Notes: generated by a model from the letters alone, not told the origin. DNA of 36,430 nt from Candidatus Saccharimonadota bacterium (GCA_025934715.1 JAICWR010000004.1:1-36430); one strand, 5' to 3'; positions 1 to 8,455 are shown, counted from the stretch's first letter. Numbers and translations: made by a program.

Positions 1-926
1 CGATTGGTCACATAGTATTCGATTGTCGCGGCCGTGCTGTTGGCCGGGCTGATGACCACGTAGGGCGTGGAGCTGAATTGGTGCGTGAAGCTGATGGTCA
101 CAAAGCATCCGGCCGGCGCGCCGGAGCCGGTGTTGATGTTAATCGAACCGGCTGTGTCGCTGCCGCTGACAGACACCGTGCCGCCACCGCCCAAAGCCGT
201 GCCTCCGGAGCGGCCCGGGCCGCCACCGCTTGACACCAGGTGCTGGTTAAAGGCCAAGTCGCCCCTGATATTAAGCTTGGTCACGCTTAAAGTGGAAACA
301 TCCAGCGCTCCGAAGGTGGCAGTACCACTGACCGACAGGTTGTTTTTAACTGTCAGCTGGCCCTGGATGACCGTGTCTTTGCTGACATTCAGGCCGCCGC
401 TTATACCGATTTGGCCGAAGGTGCCGTTGCCGCCAACCGTGATAGACGGTAACGACAGCGGGCCGCCAACCTTAAGGTTGCCGGCCACGTTCAAATCGGA
501 TCTTAACAGGACCTGGCCTTCGAAAATCGAGTTGCTTTGGACATCCAGGGTGTTTTTGGAATCACCCACCAGCGTGGTGTTGCCTTTGAGGGTCGATAGC
601 TGCTGGTCGGTCAAAGAGCCGGCTTTATTGTTACTATTCTTCGGGGCGCCGGTCTTGATGCTGACATACACCACTATACCGGCCGCCAAAACCAGCAGAA
701 TGAACACAATCAAGTAAAGATTACCGAAGATCATAGATTTTCCCGGCGGGCCCTTCTTTGGCGCCTGGCCGGAAGGTGCGGCTGGCTGCTTATCCGTTGC
801 GGTAGGCGCCTCCGGCGCCTGGCCGGCCTTACCTGCGTCCAGGCTGTCTTCTTCTTGTGGCGCGGCTGGCGGCTGGGGTGGAGCCGCCGCCGGCTCATTA
901 GTTGGTTTGTTTTGGTCTTCGGGCAT
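1..926 (-). CDS. Membrane-anchored beta-repeat surface protein (partial, runs off left edge)
   Basis: I do not recognise a named family. The ORF opens at an ATG on the minus strand (924-926) and stays open to the window edge, about 308 codons, so its end is missing and the ORF track omits it. The N-terminus is a Pro/Ala/Gln-rich cytoplasmic stretch of about 80 residues (MPEDQNKPTN...), then one membrane segment (MIFGNLYLIVFILLVLAAG). After that come short repeating beta units of the type G-x-L-x-V-x-G (VAGNLKVGG, GQLTVKNNLSVSG, GALDVSTLSVTKL), which suggest a beta-helix or stalk. A Gly-rich linker follows, then a beta-sandwich-like end (SGSDTAGSINI, FTHQFSSTPYVVISP). Stalk-plus-head proteins of this kind are common in CPR genomes. 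It is divergent from the 992 gene with a 65-bp shared promoter region and has no clear Shine-Dalgarno. ORF 67..717 on the plus strand is its shadow. Confidence 0.8.
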   Translation of the reverse strand, partial: MPEDQNKPTNEPAAAPPQPPAAPQEEDSLDAGKAGQAPEAPTATDKQPAAPSGQAPKKGPPGKSMIFGNLYLIVFILLVLAAGIVVYVSIKTGAPKNSNNKAGSLTDQQLSTLKGNTTLVGDSKNTLDVQSNSIFEGQVLLRSDLNVAGNLKVGGPLSLPSITVGGNGTFGQIGISGGLNVSKDTVIQGQLTVKNNLSVSGTATFGALDVSTLSVTKLNIRGDLAFNQHLVSSGGGPGRSGGTALGGGGTVSVSGSDTAGSININTGSGAPAGCFVTISFTHQFSSTPYVVISPANSTAATIEYYVTN

Positions 927-973
927 TTTTTATCGTTTGATTTACTACATCAATAATATAGACGTTAACAGTT

Positions 974-982
974 TGATACAAT
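974..982 (+). promoter_or_regulatory. Extended -10 promoter (TGATACAAT) for the 992 gene
   Basis: TG-n-TACAAT ends 9 nt before the ATG at 992. With a usual +1 about 7 nt after the box, the 5' UTR would be only about 3 nt. No Shine-Dalgarno is present. Confidence 0.5.
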
Positions 983-991
983 ATATGGCTG

Positions 992-1672
992 ATGGCCAGG
1001 GGTTATATCTACAGGAGACCGGTTAAGCGTTCGCACTACAGCAACTTCCGGCGCAATCTGGTGATTTTCTTCGCGGCGGTCATCGCGCTTGGCGTTATCG
1101 CCTACTTTATACTGTCAGGCTTGCACCAACCCAACCTGGGGGCCACATCATCGGTCACTAATACCCAGGTCACTGGTAACTTAACCACGTTCACAAACGA
1201 TTATTTCCAATTCCAAGATACCGGCACCTGGGTTTTAGATAAGAAAGATAGCAGCGCCAGCCGCGTTGTTTATCATAAATTCCTAAAAAATGTTCTGGAA
1301 AATGAGCTGATCGTCTATATCAACCAGACCCCGATCCCCTTGTACATAGAAACGCCCAGGGTCTTGCCTGTCCATATCATCAATGACAACCGGCTGTCAG
1401 CTAACAGCGTCTCAAACCCATGTGTCAGCCAGTACGCTAAAGGCGAGCTCCATAAAGTCAAGGAAGTGACTATCAGCGGCGCCCTTATGCTCTGCGACCC
1501 GGACTCAACTGACTACTTTGTAATTTTGAGCGAAATCGGCGGGGACTATACGCTAAATATGAAACGGTCTAGCGGCAAGCCGATAAGCTTTGTCATCACC
1601 TATAAGGACGTCGGCCTGAATCCCCAGCCGGACAGCATCTTAAGCATCGCCTCGACTTTTAAGACCCGCTAA
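992..1672 (+). CDS. Single-pass membrane protein, hypothetical
   Basis: Family not recognised. The 226-residue product has a basic cytoplasmic N-terminus (ARGYIYRRPVKRSH), a transmembrane helix at about residues 22-44 (NLVIFFAAVIALGVIAYFIL) and an extracytoplasmic domain of about 180 residues with alternating hydrophobic beta-type pattern. The outer domain carries two cysteines (NPCVSQY and MLCDPDS) that could form a disulfide. There is no lipobox or sorting signal. The ATG at 992 is chosen because the only nearby upstream signal is an extended -10 box 9 nt away. It sits at the head of the surface-protein locus and is divergent from the beta-repeat protein. A role in the envelope is inference from topology and neighbours only. 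Confidence 0.75.
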   Translation: MARGYIYRRPVKRSHYSNFRRNLVIFFAAVIALGVIAYFILSGLHQPNLGATSSVTNTQVTGNLTTFTNDYFQFQDTGTWVLDKKDSSASRVVYHKFLKNVLENELIVYINQTPIPLYIETPRVLPVHIINDNRLSANSVSNPCVSQYAKGELHKVKEVTISGALMLCDPDSTDYFVILSEIGGDYTLNMKRSSGKPISFVITYKDVGLNPQPDSILSIASTFKTR

Positions 1673-1681
1673 GCGGCAATT

Positions 1682-1690
1682 TGCTATACT
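1682..1690 (+). promoter_or_regulatory. Extended -10 promoter (TGCTATACT) for the 1699 gene
   Basis: TG-n-TATACT ends 8 nt before the ATG at 1699, giving a predicted UTR of about 2 nt. It begins 10 nt after the stop of the previous gene, so the two genes are not necessarily co-transcribed. Confidence 0.6.
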
Positions 1691-1698
1691 CCTAACAG

Positions 1699-2439
1699 AT
1701 GAAATGGTTACGTTTTGTCAGTCTCGGACTGTTTTCCCTTTTAGGTTTGGGAGGTGTAGCTTTTGCCCAGTATAGTTCGAGTAACTATAAGGCCAACGAA
1801 GTTATTTTCGGCTCGGGCGGCGACAATGGCCAGGCATCTGCTAATTACGAAGCCAGTGTGGCCGCCGGAATACTGGGAGTTGGCTTGTACAGCAGCGCCA
1901 ATTACCAAGCCTATTCAGGCTTTTTGACGCCGGGTGACCCCTTTTTGGAACTGGGCATAGATACGGCTTCTGTGGATTTAGGAAACCTAAGCCCCTCTAG
2001 CACTAATAGCGGGCAGGCAAGCTTCCACGTGCGGGCTTACATAGACAGCGGCTACACTGTGCAGACGGTCAGCCAGCCGCCAACTTACACAAGCGGGACC
2101 CGCAGCCATACTTTACCGGCCAAAGCCACTCTAGGGGCCCCGTCAGTTGGCATAGAAGAATTTGGCATCAACCTGGTCCATAACACTTCACCGGCAGTCG
2201 GCTCTGACCCGGCGCCGCAGCCAAGCAGCGCCTTCGCCACGGGCGTGGCGGCGTCGGGCTACAACACTCCAAACCAGTTTAAGTACAATGTTGGTGATAT
2301 CGTAGCCCAAACACCGTCCGGCAGCAGCGGCTGGGGGCTGACCCAATACACCATTTCTTATATAGCTGACGCCAGTATTTTGACTCCATCCGGTAATTAC
2401 CAGATGGCCCAAGATCTAGTGGTTGTCGCCACATACTAA
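1699..2439 (+). CDS. Secreted all-beta surface protein with WxL-like C-terminal domain (paralogue 1)
   Basis: A 246-residue exported protein. It has a classical signal peptide with probable cleavage after AFA (about residue 23). A Ser/Tyr/Asn-rich stretch with two SSxNY-type repeats (SSSNYKANE, SSANYQAYS) comes next. The C-terminal domain of about 160 residues starts near VDLGNL, contains SGYTVQTVS and FGINLVHN, and ends at the very C-terminus in VVVATY. The same landmarks (D[LI]G-x-L, SGYT, FGI, aromatic C-terminus) occur in the 5475 product and, less closely, in the 2541 and 4083 products, so I treat the four as paralogues. The pattern resembles the WxL surface domain of Firmicutes in layout, but the WxL tryptophan motif itself is not seen. 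The role as a non-covalently bound surface protein is inferred. Confidence 0.7.
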   Translation: MKWLRFVSLGLFSLLGLGGVAFAQYSSSNYKANEVIFGSGGDNGQASANYEASVAAGILGVGLYSSANYQAYSGFLTPGDPFLELGIDTASVDLGNLSPSSTNSGQASFHVRAYIDSGYTVQTVSQPPTYTSGTRSHTLPAKATLGAPSVGIEEFGINLVHNTSPAVGSDPAPQPSSAFATGVAASGYNTPNQFKYNVGDIVAQTPSGSSGWGLTQYTISYIADASILTPSGNYQMAQDLVVVATY

Positions 2440-2501
2440 AAAGACAAATTCGCTGACATGTGGAAAACTCCGCCAAAATCTTCTTTACATAGGGACGCTT
2501 A

Positions 2502-2510
2502 TGTTATAAA
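2502..2510 (+). promoter_or_regulatory. Extended -10 promoter (TGTTATAAA) for the 2541 gene
   Basis: TG-n-TATAAA lies 30 nt before the ATG at 2541, with a TTTACA at 2484-2489 as a possible -35 (15-nt spacing). The leader is an A-rich run without a Shine-Dalgarno. The 4083 paralogue has a very similar box, TGGTATAAA. Confidence 0.55.
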
Positions 2511-2540
2511 TTCTCCTTAGGACTCAAAAAACAAAAAAAA

Positions 2541-3950
2541 ATGAAAAAAGTGCGCACTCTTATAAAGGGTCAAATCTACCGGTTATATTTACTGGCCGCG
2601 GCGGTAGTGATAGCCGCAGGCGGCATTATGCCTTTGCTGATGACAGGCCAGGCCGAGGCCTATGGGCAGATCACCAACCGGTCGCTGACGATTTCCTCCG
2701 GCGTGCCCAGTAAGACCAACGTTAAATACTCGTTCACCTTCACACTAGCTTCAACATCCGACGTCCAGAGCCTTAAATTCATAGCCTGTAACGCTCCGGC
2801 TGTCTTCACCTATCCGGGCAGTACCACCAACTGTGTTGCTCCAACCGGTTTGAGTTTCAGTAGCGCGACGTTTGATGCCCCCAGTTTTTCCGGTTGGCAG
2901 GGTGCCACTAACTTTGTGGCAGGCGCCGGCTCAGTGGGGAGCGACTGCGTAGCTGCCGCTAATATTATATGTGCCAACCGGACCGACCTCACAAACCAAA
3001 CGGCTACATCACGCACCATCGCGTTCACCGGCATTACGAACCCCAGTACAGTTAACACGGCCTTTTATGTTGGTATCTACACCTATAGCGATAGCGGCTA
3101 TACAGTTGGAAACCTGGTGGACTTTGGCGCCACCGCGACAGCCGTGACCCAAACGCTTACCACCGATGCGGCTGTGGCTGAAGTTTTGCAGTTTTGCGTG
3201 GGTGCGACCACTGTGGATGACGTCAATAACACCCTACCAGGCAACCTCATAGCCAACGATTGCTCAGGCGTCAGCGGCACCACCGTGGATATCGGTACTC
3301 TGGACACCTCAACAGTGAATATTTCGCCCGTGACAACCGATGGTGGAAATAGTAATAACGCCGTTGCCATGGTACGGAGTAATGCCGGTAATGGTGTGGG
3401 AGTTTATTATGATGCCATCCAAGCCTCAACCGGGACAAACCATCTGGGGGCGCTGCGCATCAGTGGCCAGACTTGTAACACCGTGGGCGACCCCGGGGCG
3501 GACCCCAATGGCAATACCTTTACAGATCCCTGCATAAACTCCGATGGCTGGAACGCCGGCACCGGAAATGCCACCCAAACCGCAATCAGTGCCGGAACTG
3601 AATCCTTTGGAATGACCATAGCCGGCGTCAACAGTAACGGTACGACTTCATACTCTTGCCAGTATGGCGATAGTGGCCAAAGCCTCGCCGTTGGCAACTC
3701 CTGCCACCTGGAGCCACAAACTAACTACCTAGGGGCCGGTGGTACAGGTACCGAAGATTACGGTACAAGCAACGGATTTGCCTGGGATGAAGACGGCAGC
3801 TCCACGATAATCGCCAGCTCCGCTGGATCCTCTGTAAAGCAGGTTGACGACGAAGCCCTTATGGTCAAATTCGCTGGTACCCCGGAAATCACCACGCCGT
3901 TCGGCCGCTACTCCGTGCAAACCGACTTCACCGCTGTACCCACCTACTAG
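2541..3950 (+). CDS. Secreted all-beta surface protein with WxL-like C-terminal domain (paralogue 2)
   Basis: A 469-residue exported protein with a long signal peptide (basic KKVRTLIKGQIYR, hydrophobic core, probable cleavage after AEA near residue 40). The N-terminal half has a beta-sandwich-like module (NRSLTISSGVPSKTNVKYSF) shared with the 4083 and 5475 products. The C-terminal half starts near EVLQFCVG, has VDIGTLD, AMVRSNAGNGVGVYY, FGMTIAGVN, FAWDEDGSS and VDDEALMVKFAG, and ends FTAVPTY. Several cysteines in pairs suggest disulfides. It is highly similar to the next gene along its whole length, indicating tandem duplication. It has its own promoter and terminator, so it is probably an independent unit. 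The function is not known; a surface coat or adhesive role is inferred. Confidence 0.75.
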   Translation: MKKVRTLIKGQIYRLYLLAAAVVIAAGGIMPLLMTGQAEAYGQITNRSLTISSGVPSKTNVKYSFTFTLASTSDVQSLKFIACNAPAVFTYPGSTTNCVAPTGLSFSSATFDAPSFSGWQGATNFVAGAGSVGSDCVAAANIICANRTDLTNQTATSRTIAFTGITNPSTVNTAFYVGIYTYSDSGYTVGNLVDFGATATAVTQTLTTDAAVAEVLQFCVGATTVDDVNNTLPGNLIANDCSGVSGTTVDIGTLDTSTVNISPVTTDGGNSNNAVAMVRSNAGNGVGVYYDAIQASTGTNHLGALRISGQTCNTVGDPGADPNGNTFTDPCINSDGWNAGTGNATQTAISAGTESFGMTIAGVNSNGTTSYSCQYGDSGQSLAVGNSCHLEPQTNYLGAGGTGTEDYGTSNGFAWDEDGSSTIIASSAGSSVKQVDDEALMVKFAGTPEITTPFGRYSVQTDFTAVPTY

Positions 3951-3972
3951 CGCCTATACTCCGCTTATCTTA

Positions 3973-3999
3973 AAATCCGCCTTAGCAAGCGGATTTTTT
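3973..3999 (+). terminator. Rho-independent terminator after the 2541 gene
   Basis: An 8-bp perfect stem AAATCCGC/GCGGATTT with an 8-nt loop is followed by a T run, 23 nt after the stop codon. Confidence 0.8.
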
Positions 4000-4021
4000 G
4001 GTTGTATTGGGAAAGTGCTCA

Positions 4022-4030
4022 TGGTATAAA
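4022..4030 (+). promoter_or_regulatory. Extended -10 promoter (TGGTATAAA) for the 4083 gene
   Basis: TG-n-TATAAA follows the terminator of the previous paralogue directly and leaves a leader of about 45 nt. A GGAGAG sequence lies too far upstream (about 30 nt) to be the Shine-Dalgarno. Confidence 0.5.
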
Positions 4031-4082
4031 TTAATCAGTACTTTATCGGAGAGAAACACCCGAAACAGATACTCAAACCAAA

Positions 4083-5444
4083 ATGAGTAAAAGTCTTTTT
4101 GTTTTTGCTAAGAAAAAACAGCACCTTGCCGTGCTGGCTTGTTATTTGCTAGCTACAGTGGCGGTCTTTCTTTCTCCTCTCTTCTTGCTAACGGGTGAAG
4201 CCAGCGCCTCCGGCCAGCTTACCCTTAGGTCGCTCACATTAAGCACGGCTCAGGCTAGCGCCACGAACGTCTCTTATACATTCACCTTTAACAATGTCTC
4301 CACGACCGCGATAAAAGGGCTGAAGTTCATTGCTTGTACAACCGCTGTAGGCACCTATGGCGGCGGGAACACTTGTGCCGGAACGAGCACCGCTCCGACA
4401 GGCTTTAGTTTTTCAGCTGGTCCGGCCGCATTTGTGAGCCAGACCGGATTTGCCGACAACGGCATCAGTTTCGCTAGAGATGGCACTGGCGGAACCTATT
4501 GCACCCCGTCGGCTAACGTGCTCTGTGCCAGCAGGTCAGGGAACTCCACCGCTGAAACGACGAATACCACCCACACGATCAAATTTAGCGGCATCGTGAA
4601 CTCGTCCACCACGAACACCGCTTTTTATATCGGTATATATACCTACGACGCAACCACCAACGCCTCGGCATTGGACGGCGGAACAGTGGCCGGCGCCATA
4701 GTCCAGAGCCTGACTGTGAGCGCGCGGGTGGCTGAAATCTTAAACTTTTGTATCGGCAGCACGGCGGTTGATGACGCCACGACTGACCCGACTAACAGTG
4801 GCTCGCACGATTGCTCGGTGATCTCGGGCACGTCTGTGAATATCGGTACTTTGGACTCGGGAGCTGTTAATGTTTCCCCGGTTACCGCAAACGGCGGCGA
4901 TAGTAATAACGGCATAGCAATGGTTAGGAGTAATGCTGCTAACGGCGTCAATGTTTACTACAGGGCTATTCAGGCGTCGACTGGCGCTAACCATCTTGGC
5001 ACCCTTAGGATAACCGGAGCCACTTGTTCTACGCCGGGGAACAGTAACTCAGATGGCTGTATAAACGCCATCGGCAATACCCAGTCCAAAATAACCGCCG
5101 GCTCTGAAGATTTTGGCATGACAGTCGCCGGGGTCAATTGTGGCAGCACCACCAGCTACACCTGTACTTTCTCCACTGGTGCCTATGATCTTGTGCCACA
5201 AAGTCCATATGTGGGCGAAAGCGGCAATAACTTCTGTAATCTCGACACATGCAACACAGCCGGTAGTGGTTTTGCCTGGGATGAGACCGGCACAGCCGAG
5301 GAAATCGCTTCATCAACTGCCAGCGCTACACCGCAGGTTGACGATGAAGCCCTTATTCTAAAATTCGCGGCAACATCCAACATCATCACCCCATTCGGTT
5401 CTTATTCGGTCCAAGCCGATTTCATCGCCGTACCGACTTATTAG
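4083..5444 (+). CDS. Secreted all-beta surface protein with WxL-like C-terminal domain (paralogue 3)
   Basis: A 453-residue exported protein, the closest relative of the 2541 product. It has a basic N-terminus (FAKKKQH), a hydrophobic core and a likely signal cleavage at ASA near residue 43. The N-terminal module (LTLRSLTLSTAQASATNVSYTF) matches the 2541 module. The C-terminal module repeats the same landmarks in order: EILNFCIG, VNIGTLD, AMVRSNAANGVNVYY, FGMTVAGVN, FAWDETG, VDDEALILKFAA and a C-terminal FIAVPTY. Cysteines are conserved with paralogue 2. The two differ mainly in the loops between these blocks, as expected for surface proteins under diversifying pressure, but that is inference. 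No sortase motif or transmembrane anchor is present at the C-terminus, so attachment would need a partner. Confidence 0.75.
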   Translation: MSKSLFVFAKKKQHLAVLACYLLATVAVFLSPLFLLTGEASASGQLTLRSLTLSTAQASATNVSYTFTFNNVSTTAIKGLKFIACTTAVGTYGGGNTCAGTSTAPTGFSFSAGPAAFVSQTGFADNGISFARDGTGGTYCTPSANVLCASRSGNSTAETTNTTHTIKFSGIVNSSTTNTAFYIGIYTYDATTNASALDGGTVAGAIVQSLTVSARVAEILNFCIGSTAVDDATTDPTNSGSHDCSVISGTSVNIGTLDSGAVNVSPVTANGGDSNNGIAMVRSNAANGVNVYYRAIQASTGANHLGTLRITGATCSTPGNSNSDGCINAIGNTQSKITAGSEDFGMTVAGVNCGSTTSYTCTFSTGAYDLVPQSPYVGESGNNFCNLDTCNTAGSGFAWDETGTAEEIASSTASATPQVDDEALILKFAATSNIITPFGSYSVQADFIAVPTY

Positions 5445-5474
5445 CCGTCATTTAAGCTAGAATATATAAAGGTT

Positions 5475-6512
5475 ATGTTAAAGAAGAGCCGGGTCTTCAT
5501 ACTATTGGCTGTTGCTTTGCTCTGTGGTTTTTTGGTCGCCAAAGGCCAGACTGCAGCGAGCACCTTTCCCAACCGATCTGTGACTGTATCTTCAGGACTG
5601 CCCTCGGCGGTCACCACTCAAACATTTCGGTTCAACGTCCCCACTGCCTCGGTGGTTGGTTCTATCGTCTTGCAATATTGCTCCAATTCGCCACTATTTG
5701 TGATCCCGTGTGTAGCGCCTGCTGGGCTTGATGCCTCGGCGGCTAACTTAACCAGCCAGTCAGGCAACATCGGCTTTAGTGTAGATAGTGCGGATACTAC
5801 AGCGAGTGAAATCGTCCTGACCAGGACGGCCGCGCCGGGCTTGCTTGTGCCTAGCGCCTATTCTTTTAATAATATTACGAATCCGTCCACCACCGGGACA
5901 ACTTATGTCCGGATTTCGACGCATTCGTCAACAGATGGCAGCGGCGCCGAGGAGGACACCGGTGGAGTGGCATTCGCGACCCTCAATGCTTTTAATATCG
6001 GGGCGTTCGTACCGCCGTTTTTGCAACTATGCGTTGGTATCACAGTGGCCCCAGACTGCTCCACGACCAGCGGCGACAGCATTGATTTAGGAGACCTGTC
6101 ATCAACACGGGCTAATTTCGCCCAATCACAATTCGCGGTGGCAACTAATGACTTGTCTGGTTATACTATCTATTCGCTTGGCACCACCATGACCTCCGGA
6201 AACAACACGATTGCGGCTCTGGGCTCGCCAAGGGCCAGCTTTCCCGGTACGGCGCAGTTCGGTATCAACCTTCGGTCAAATCTCATCCCGCCGATTGGCC
6301 AAAACCCTGTTGGTGTCGGCACCGGAACCCCGACCGCAAACTATAACTTACCAAACCGCTTCACGTACATTGACGGCGACGCCATCGCCGATTCTCCGCT
6401 GACCACTAACTACAACCGCATGACTGTCTCGTATCTTGTGAACGTGCCGTCTAACCAGCCAGCCGGGATTTACGCCACCACCATAACCTACACAGCGATA
6501 GTTTCATTTTAA
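5475..6512 (+). CDS. Secreted all-beta surface protein with WxL-like C-terminal domain (paralogue 4)
   Basis: A 345-residue exported protein with an N-terminal signal peptide (LKKSRVFILLAVALLCGFLVA). The N-terminal module (FPNRSVTVSSGLPSAVTTQTF) is the same type as in the 2541 and 4083 products but shorter. The C-terminal module has IDLGDLSS, SGYTIYSLGTTMTSG, FGINLRSN and a last strand PAGIYATTITYTAIVSF at the extreme C-terminus. This end is the one that looks most like a WxL domain (an AGTY-type turn followed by the terminal strand), and it aligns best with the 1699 product. It follows paralogue 3 after 30 bp with a weak TAGAAT/TATAAA box between. The DUF916-like gene is next, consistent with a surface protein plus anchor arrangement. 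Confidence 0.72.
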   Translation: MLKKSRVFILLAVALLCGFLVAKGQTAASTFPNRSVTVSSGLPSAVTTQTFRFNVPTASVVGSIVLQYCSNSPLFVIPCVAPAGLDASAANLTSQSGNIGFSVDSADTTASEIVLTRTAAPGLLVPSAYSFNNITNPSTTGTTYVRISTHSSTDGSGAEEDTGGVAFATLNAFNIGAFVPPFLQLCVGITVAPDCSTTSGDSIDLGDLSSTRANFAQSQFAVATNDLSGYTIYSLGTTMTSGNNTIAALGSPRASFPGTAQFGINLRSNLIPPIGQNPVGVGTGTPTANYNLPNRFTYIDGDAIADSPLTTNYNRMTVSYLVNVPSNQPAGIYATTITYTAIVSF

Positions 6513-6526
6513 TTACCCTGGGGCTT

Positions 6527-6535
6527 TGCTATACT
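6527..6535 (+). promoter_or_regulatory. Extended -10 promoter (TGCTATACT) for the 6563 gene
   Basis: TG-n-TATACT lies 27 nt before the ATG. Unlike the leaderless genes, this transcript would have a leader carrying a Shine-Dalgarno (GGAGAAAG) next to the start. Confidence 0.6.
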
Positions 6536-6562
6536 ATTTTTAACTGACCTAACGGAGAAAGA

Positions 6563-7531
6563 ATGCCAAAATTCAAAAAACTGATACCGGCAGTTGCAGC
6601 CTTTTCGCTGCTGTTCAATGCCATACCTTTCGTGGCTGCCCAGCAGGCCCCTAGTGGCAGCGGTTTGAGTATATCGCCCACCATTTCGCAGTACACGATT
6701 AAACAAGGTGGCAGCCAGAGCCTGACGATAACGCTTAAGAACGTGACAGTCGACGCCGTGGTGGCGAAGGGCGAAGTCGATGATTTTAAAGCCGATAACC
6801 TGACCGGCAACCCTCAAATTATCACTAATTCCAACCAAACGTCGCCAAACAGTATCAAACCGTTTGTGAATAACCTGGATGACGTGCCTTTGGCCAAAGG
6901 CCAGCAAAAACAGGTGATTATTGGGCTGGATATTCCTAAAAACACCCCGGCTGGCGCTTACTACGGAGTTATCCGCTACCGCGCCATACCAAAAAACCTG
7001 GCCCAGTCAGGACCGGGCCAGGTGGCTCTGACCGCCAGCGTAGGGACAATCGTGCTGATAACAGTCCCCGGTAATATCCGGACGCAGGTGCATGTTGACG
7101 GGCTGCAAGTTTACCGCGGTGCTCGCTCGGGCACACTTTTTGTCAAAACACCAAATAAAGTCGGCATAAAGATCACCAACTTTGGCAATGGCTTCATCCA
7201 GCCGTTTGGCGATATCGAAATACACGACATGTTTAATAAGAGTGTCGCCAACTTCCCGTTTAACAACCCTAAGCAGCTTGGTAACATTCTGCCCAATAGC
7301 AGCCGGACTTTCACGCACAACTTCAGCGGAGTCCATAAAATCGGACGTTACACTGTGTTGGCAAGTGTCAGCTACGGTAATGGCGGGCAAGTGCTGACTC
7401 TACAGAAAACGTTCTGGTACATACCGGTGTGGCTGATCATCATAATTGTCATTATCCTTGCCGGCTTGTTCTATCTGGCTTACCGTTCCTGGCGGGCATA
7501 TAAACGCAGCCAGAGGCATGGCCGCCGCTAG
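6563..7531 (+). CDS. DUF916-like membrane-anchored surface protein (WxL-interacting-protein type)
   Basis: A 322-residue protein with a signal peptide (cleavage near VAA|QQAP), an extracytoplasmic part made of two beta-sandwich domains, a C-terminal transmembrane helix (about 289-309, WYIPVWLIIIIVIILAGLFY) and a basic cytoplasmic tail (RSWRAYKRSQRHGRR). The first domain begins LSISPTISQYTIKQGGSQSLTI and ends in a PAGAYYGVIRYRA strand, as in DUF916. The second has a GNGFIQPFGDIEI turn and GRYTVLASV. In Firmicutes DUF916/DUF3324 proteins bind peptidoglycan and partner WxL proteins and have this same topology. Directly following four WxL-like secreted proteins, it is a good candidate for their anchor. 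The Shine-Dalgarno GGAGAAAG fixes the start. The family call is by pattern, not by search. Confidence 0.7.
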   Translation: MPKFKKLIPAVAAFSLLFNAIPFVAAQQAPSGSGLSISPTISQYTIKQGGSQSLTITLKNVTVDAVVAKGEVDDFKADNLTGNPQIITNSNQTSPNSIKPFVNNLDDVPLAKGQQKQVIIGLDIPKNTPAGAYYGVIRYRAIPKNLAQSGPGQVALTASVGTIVLITVPGNIRTQVHVDGLQVYRGARSGTLFVKTPNKVGIKITNFGNGFIQPFGDIEIHDMFNKSVANFPFNNPKQLGNILPNSSRTFTHNFSGVHKIGRYTVLASVSYGNGGQVLTLQKTFWYIPVWLIIIIVIILAGLFYLAYRSWRAYKRSQRHGRR

Positions 7532-7563
7532 CAACGTTTAACACCGCTCCGGGTGGGTGGAAA

Positions 7564-8448
7564 ATGAAAACCAAAAACCTAATCACAAACAAATGGCCCT
7601 GGGTGGCGCTTTTGGCGCCCTTGCTCATCATGTTATTCCCTCCGCCGGCCATAGCGGCCACTTCCGCGTCTGGGTCAACGGGGATCCAGGGTACGGTTCC
7701 CGGGCCGCCGCCTTCGCGCGGCGCCACCATCGACATACCGAGCAACGGCCAGTCTTTCAGTAACCTGCCGATCACCGTCTCGGGCTTATGCCCTGATAAT
7801 ACAACAGTCGAGATCTATAAAAATAATGTCTTCGCCGGTTCGGCGGACTGCTCACACGGCAGTTACAGCCTGCAAATTGATTTGTTCGATGGCCGGAACG
7901 ACTTGGTGGCTAAAGTTTTCGATAACCTCAATCAGGCTGGCCCCAACTCCAACACAGTGACCGTCACTTACCAGTCAGCCGTTCCAGTGGGCGGCCAACG
8001 GATCACTTTGACAACCCAATTTTCTAAACGGGGCGCCAACCCCGGAGAAGTTCTGACCTGGCCGATAACCTTGAGTGGCGGCGTTGGGCCTTACGCCATC
8101 AGCGTTGATTGGGGTGACAGCTCTAACCCTGATCTGATAAGCGAGAGCGCTCCGGGTAACTTTAACATCCAGCACACCTATGCCCAGGCCGGCGTTTATA
8201 AAGTGACTGTCAAAGCCACGGACTCAAAAGGGGACAGCGCCTTCCTCCAGCTGGTGGCCATCGCCAATGGGCCGGCCAAACTAACCGGCGGCAACACCAG
8301 CAACACCAATACGATAATCCAGACTAAAGTATTGCTTTGGCCAGTGATTGCTCTGTTTATTTTAATGCTGGCGTCATTTTTCATTGGCCGGCGCCACCAG
8401 CTTGAAGCCATCAGGAATAAGCTAAAAAAAGGCGATCCACCTCTTTAA
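7564..8448 (+). CDS. Ig-like/PKD-domain membrane-anchored surface protein (paralogue A)
   Basis: A 294-residue protein: N-terminal hydrophobic signal (WPWVALLAPLLIMLFPPPAIA), a Pro-rich linker, a bacterial Ig-like domain (about 55-140, IDIPSNGQSFSNLPITVSG, ending TVTVTYQ), and a PKD domain (about 150-235) with the typical YAISVDWGDSS, HTY and GVYKVTVKATDSKG landmarks. It ends in a transmembrane helix (about 258-279) and a basic tail (RRHQLEAIRNKLKKG). PKD and Ig folds usually act as spacers or mediate protein contacts. The 11505 product has the same domain order, and the two genes flank mnmA-alaS. It begins 32 bp after the DUF916-like gene with a purine-rich GGTGGGTGG before the start, so it is probably part of the same operon. 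The 7557 ORF in another frame is a shadow. Confidence 0.75.
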   Translation: MKTKNLITNKWPWVALLAPLLIMLFPPPAIAATSASGSTGIQGTVPGPPPSRGATIDIPSNGQSFSNLPITVSGLCPDNTTVEIYKNNVFAGSADCSHGSYSLQIDLFDGRNDLVAKVFDNLNQAGPNSNTVTVTYQSAVPVGGQRITLTTQFSKRGANPGEVLTWPITLSGGVGPYAISVDWGDSSNPDLISESAPGNFNIQHTYAQAGVYKVTVKATDSKGDSAFLQLVAIANGPAKLTGGNTSNTNTIIQTKVLLWPVIALFILMLASFFIGRRHQLEAIRNKLKKGDPPL

Positions 8449-8455
8449 CCGCCTC

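Noticed and set aside
67-717. Plus-strand ORF of 216 aa
   Set aside because: Pro/Leu-rich shadow of the minus-strand beta-repeat protein, whose reading frame has a membrane segment and regular repeats.
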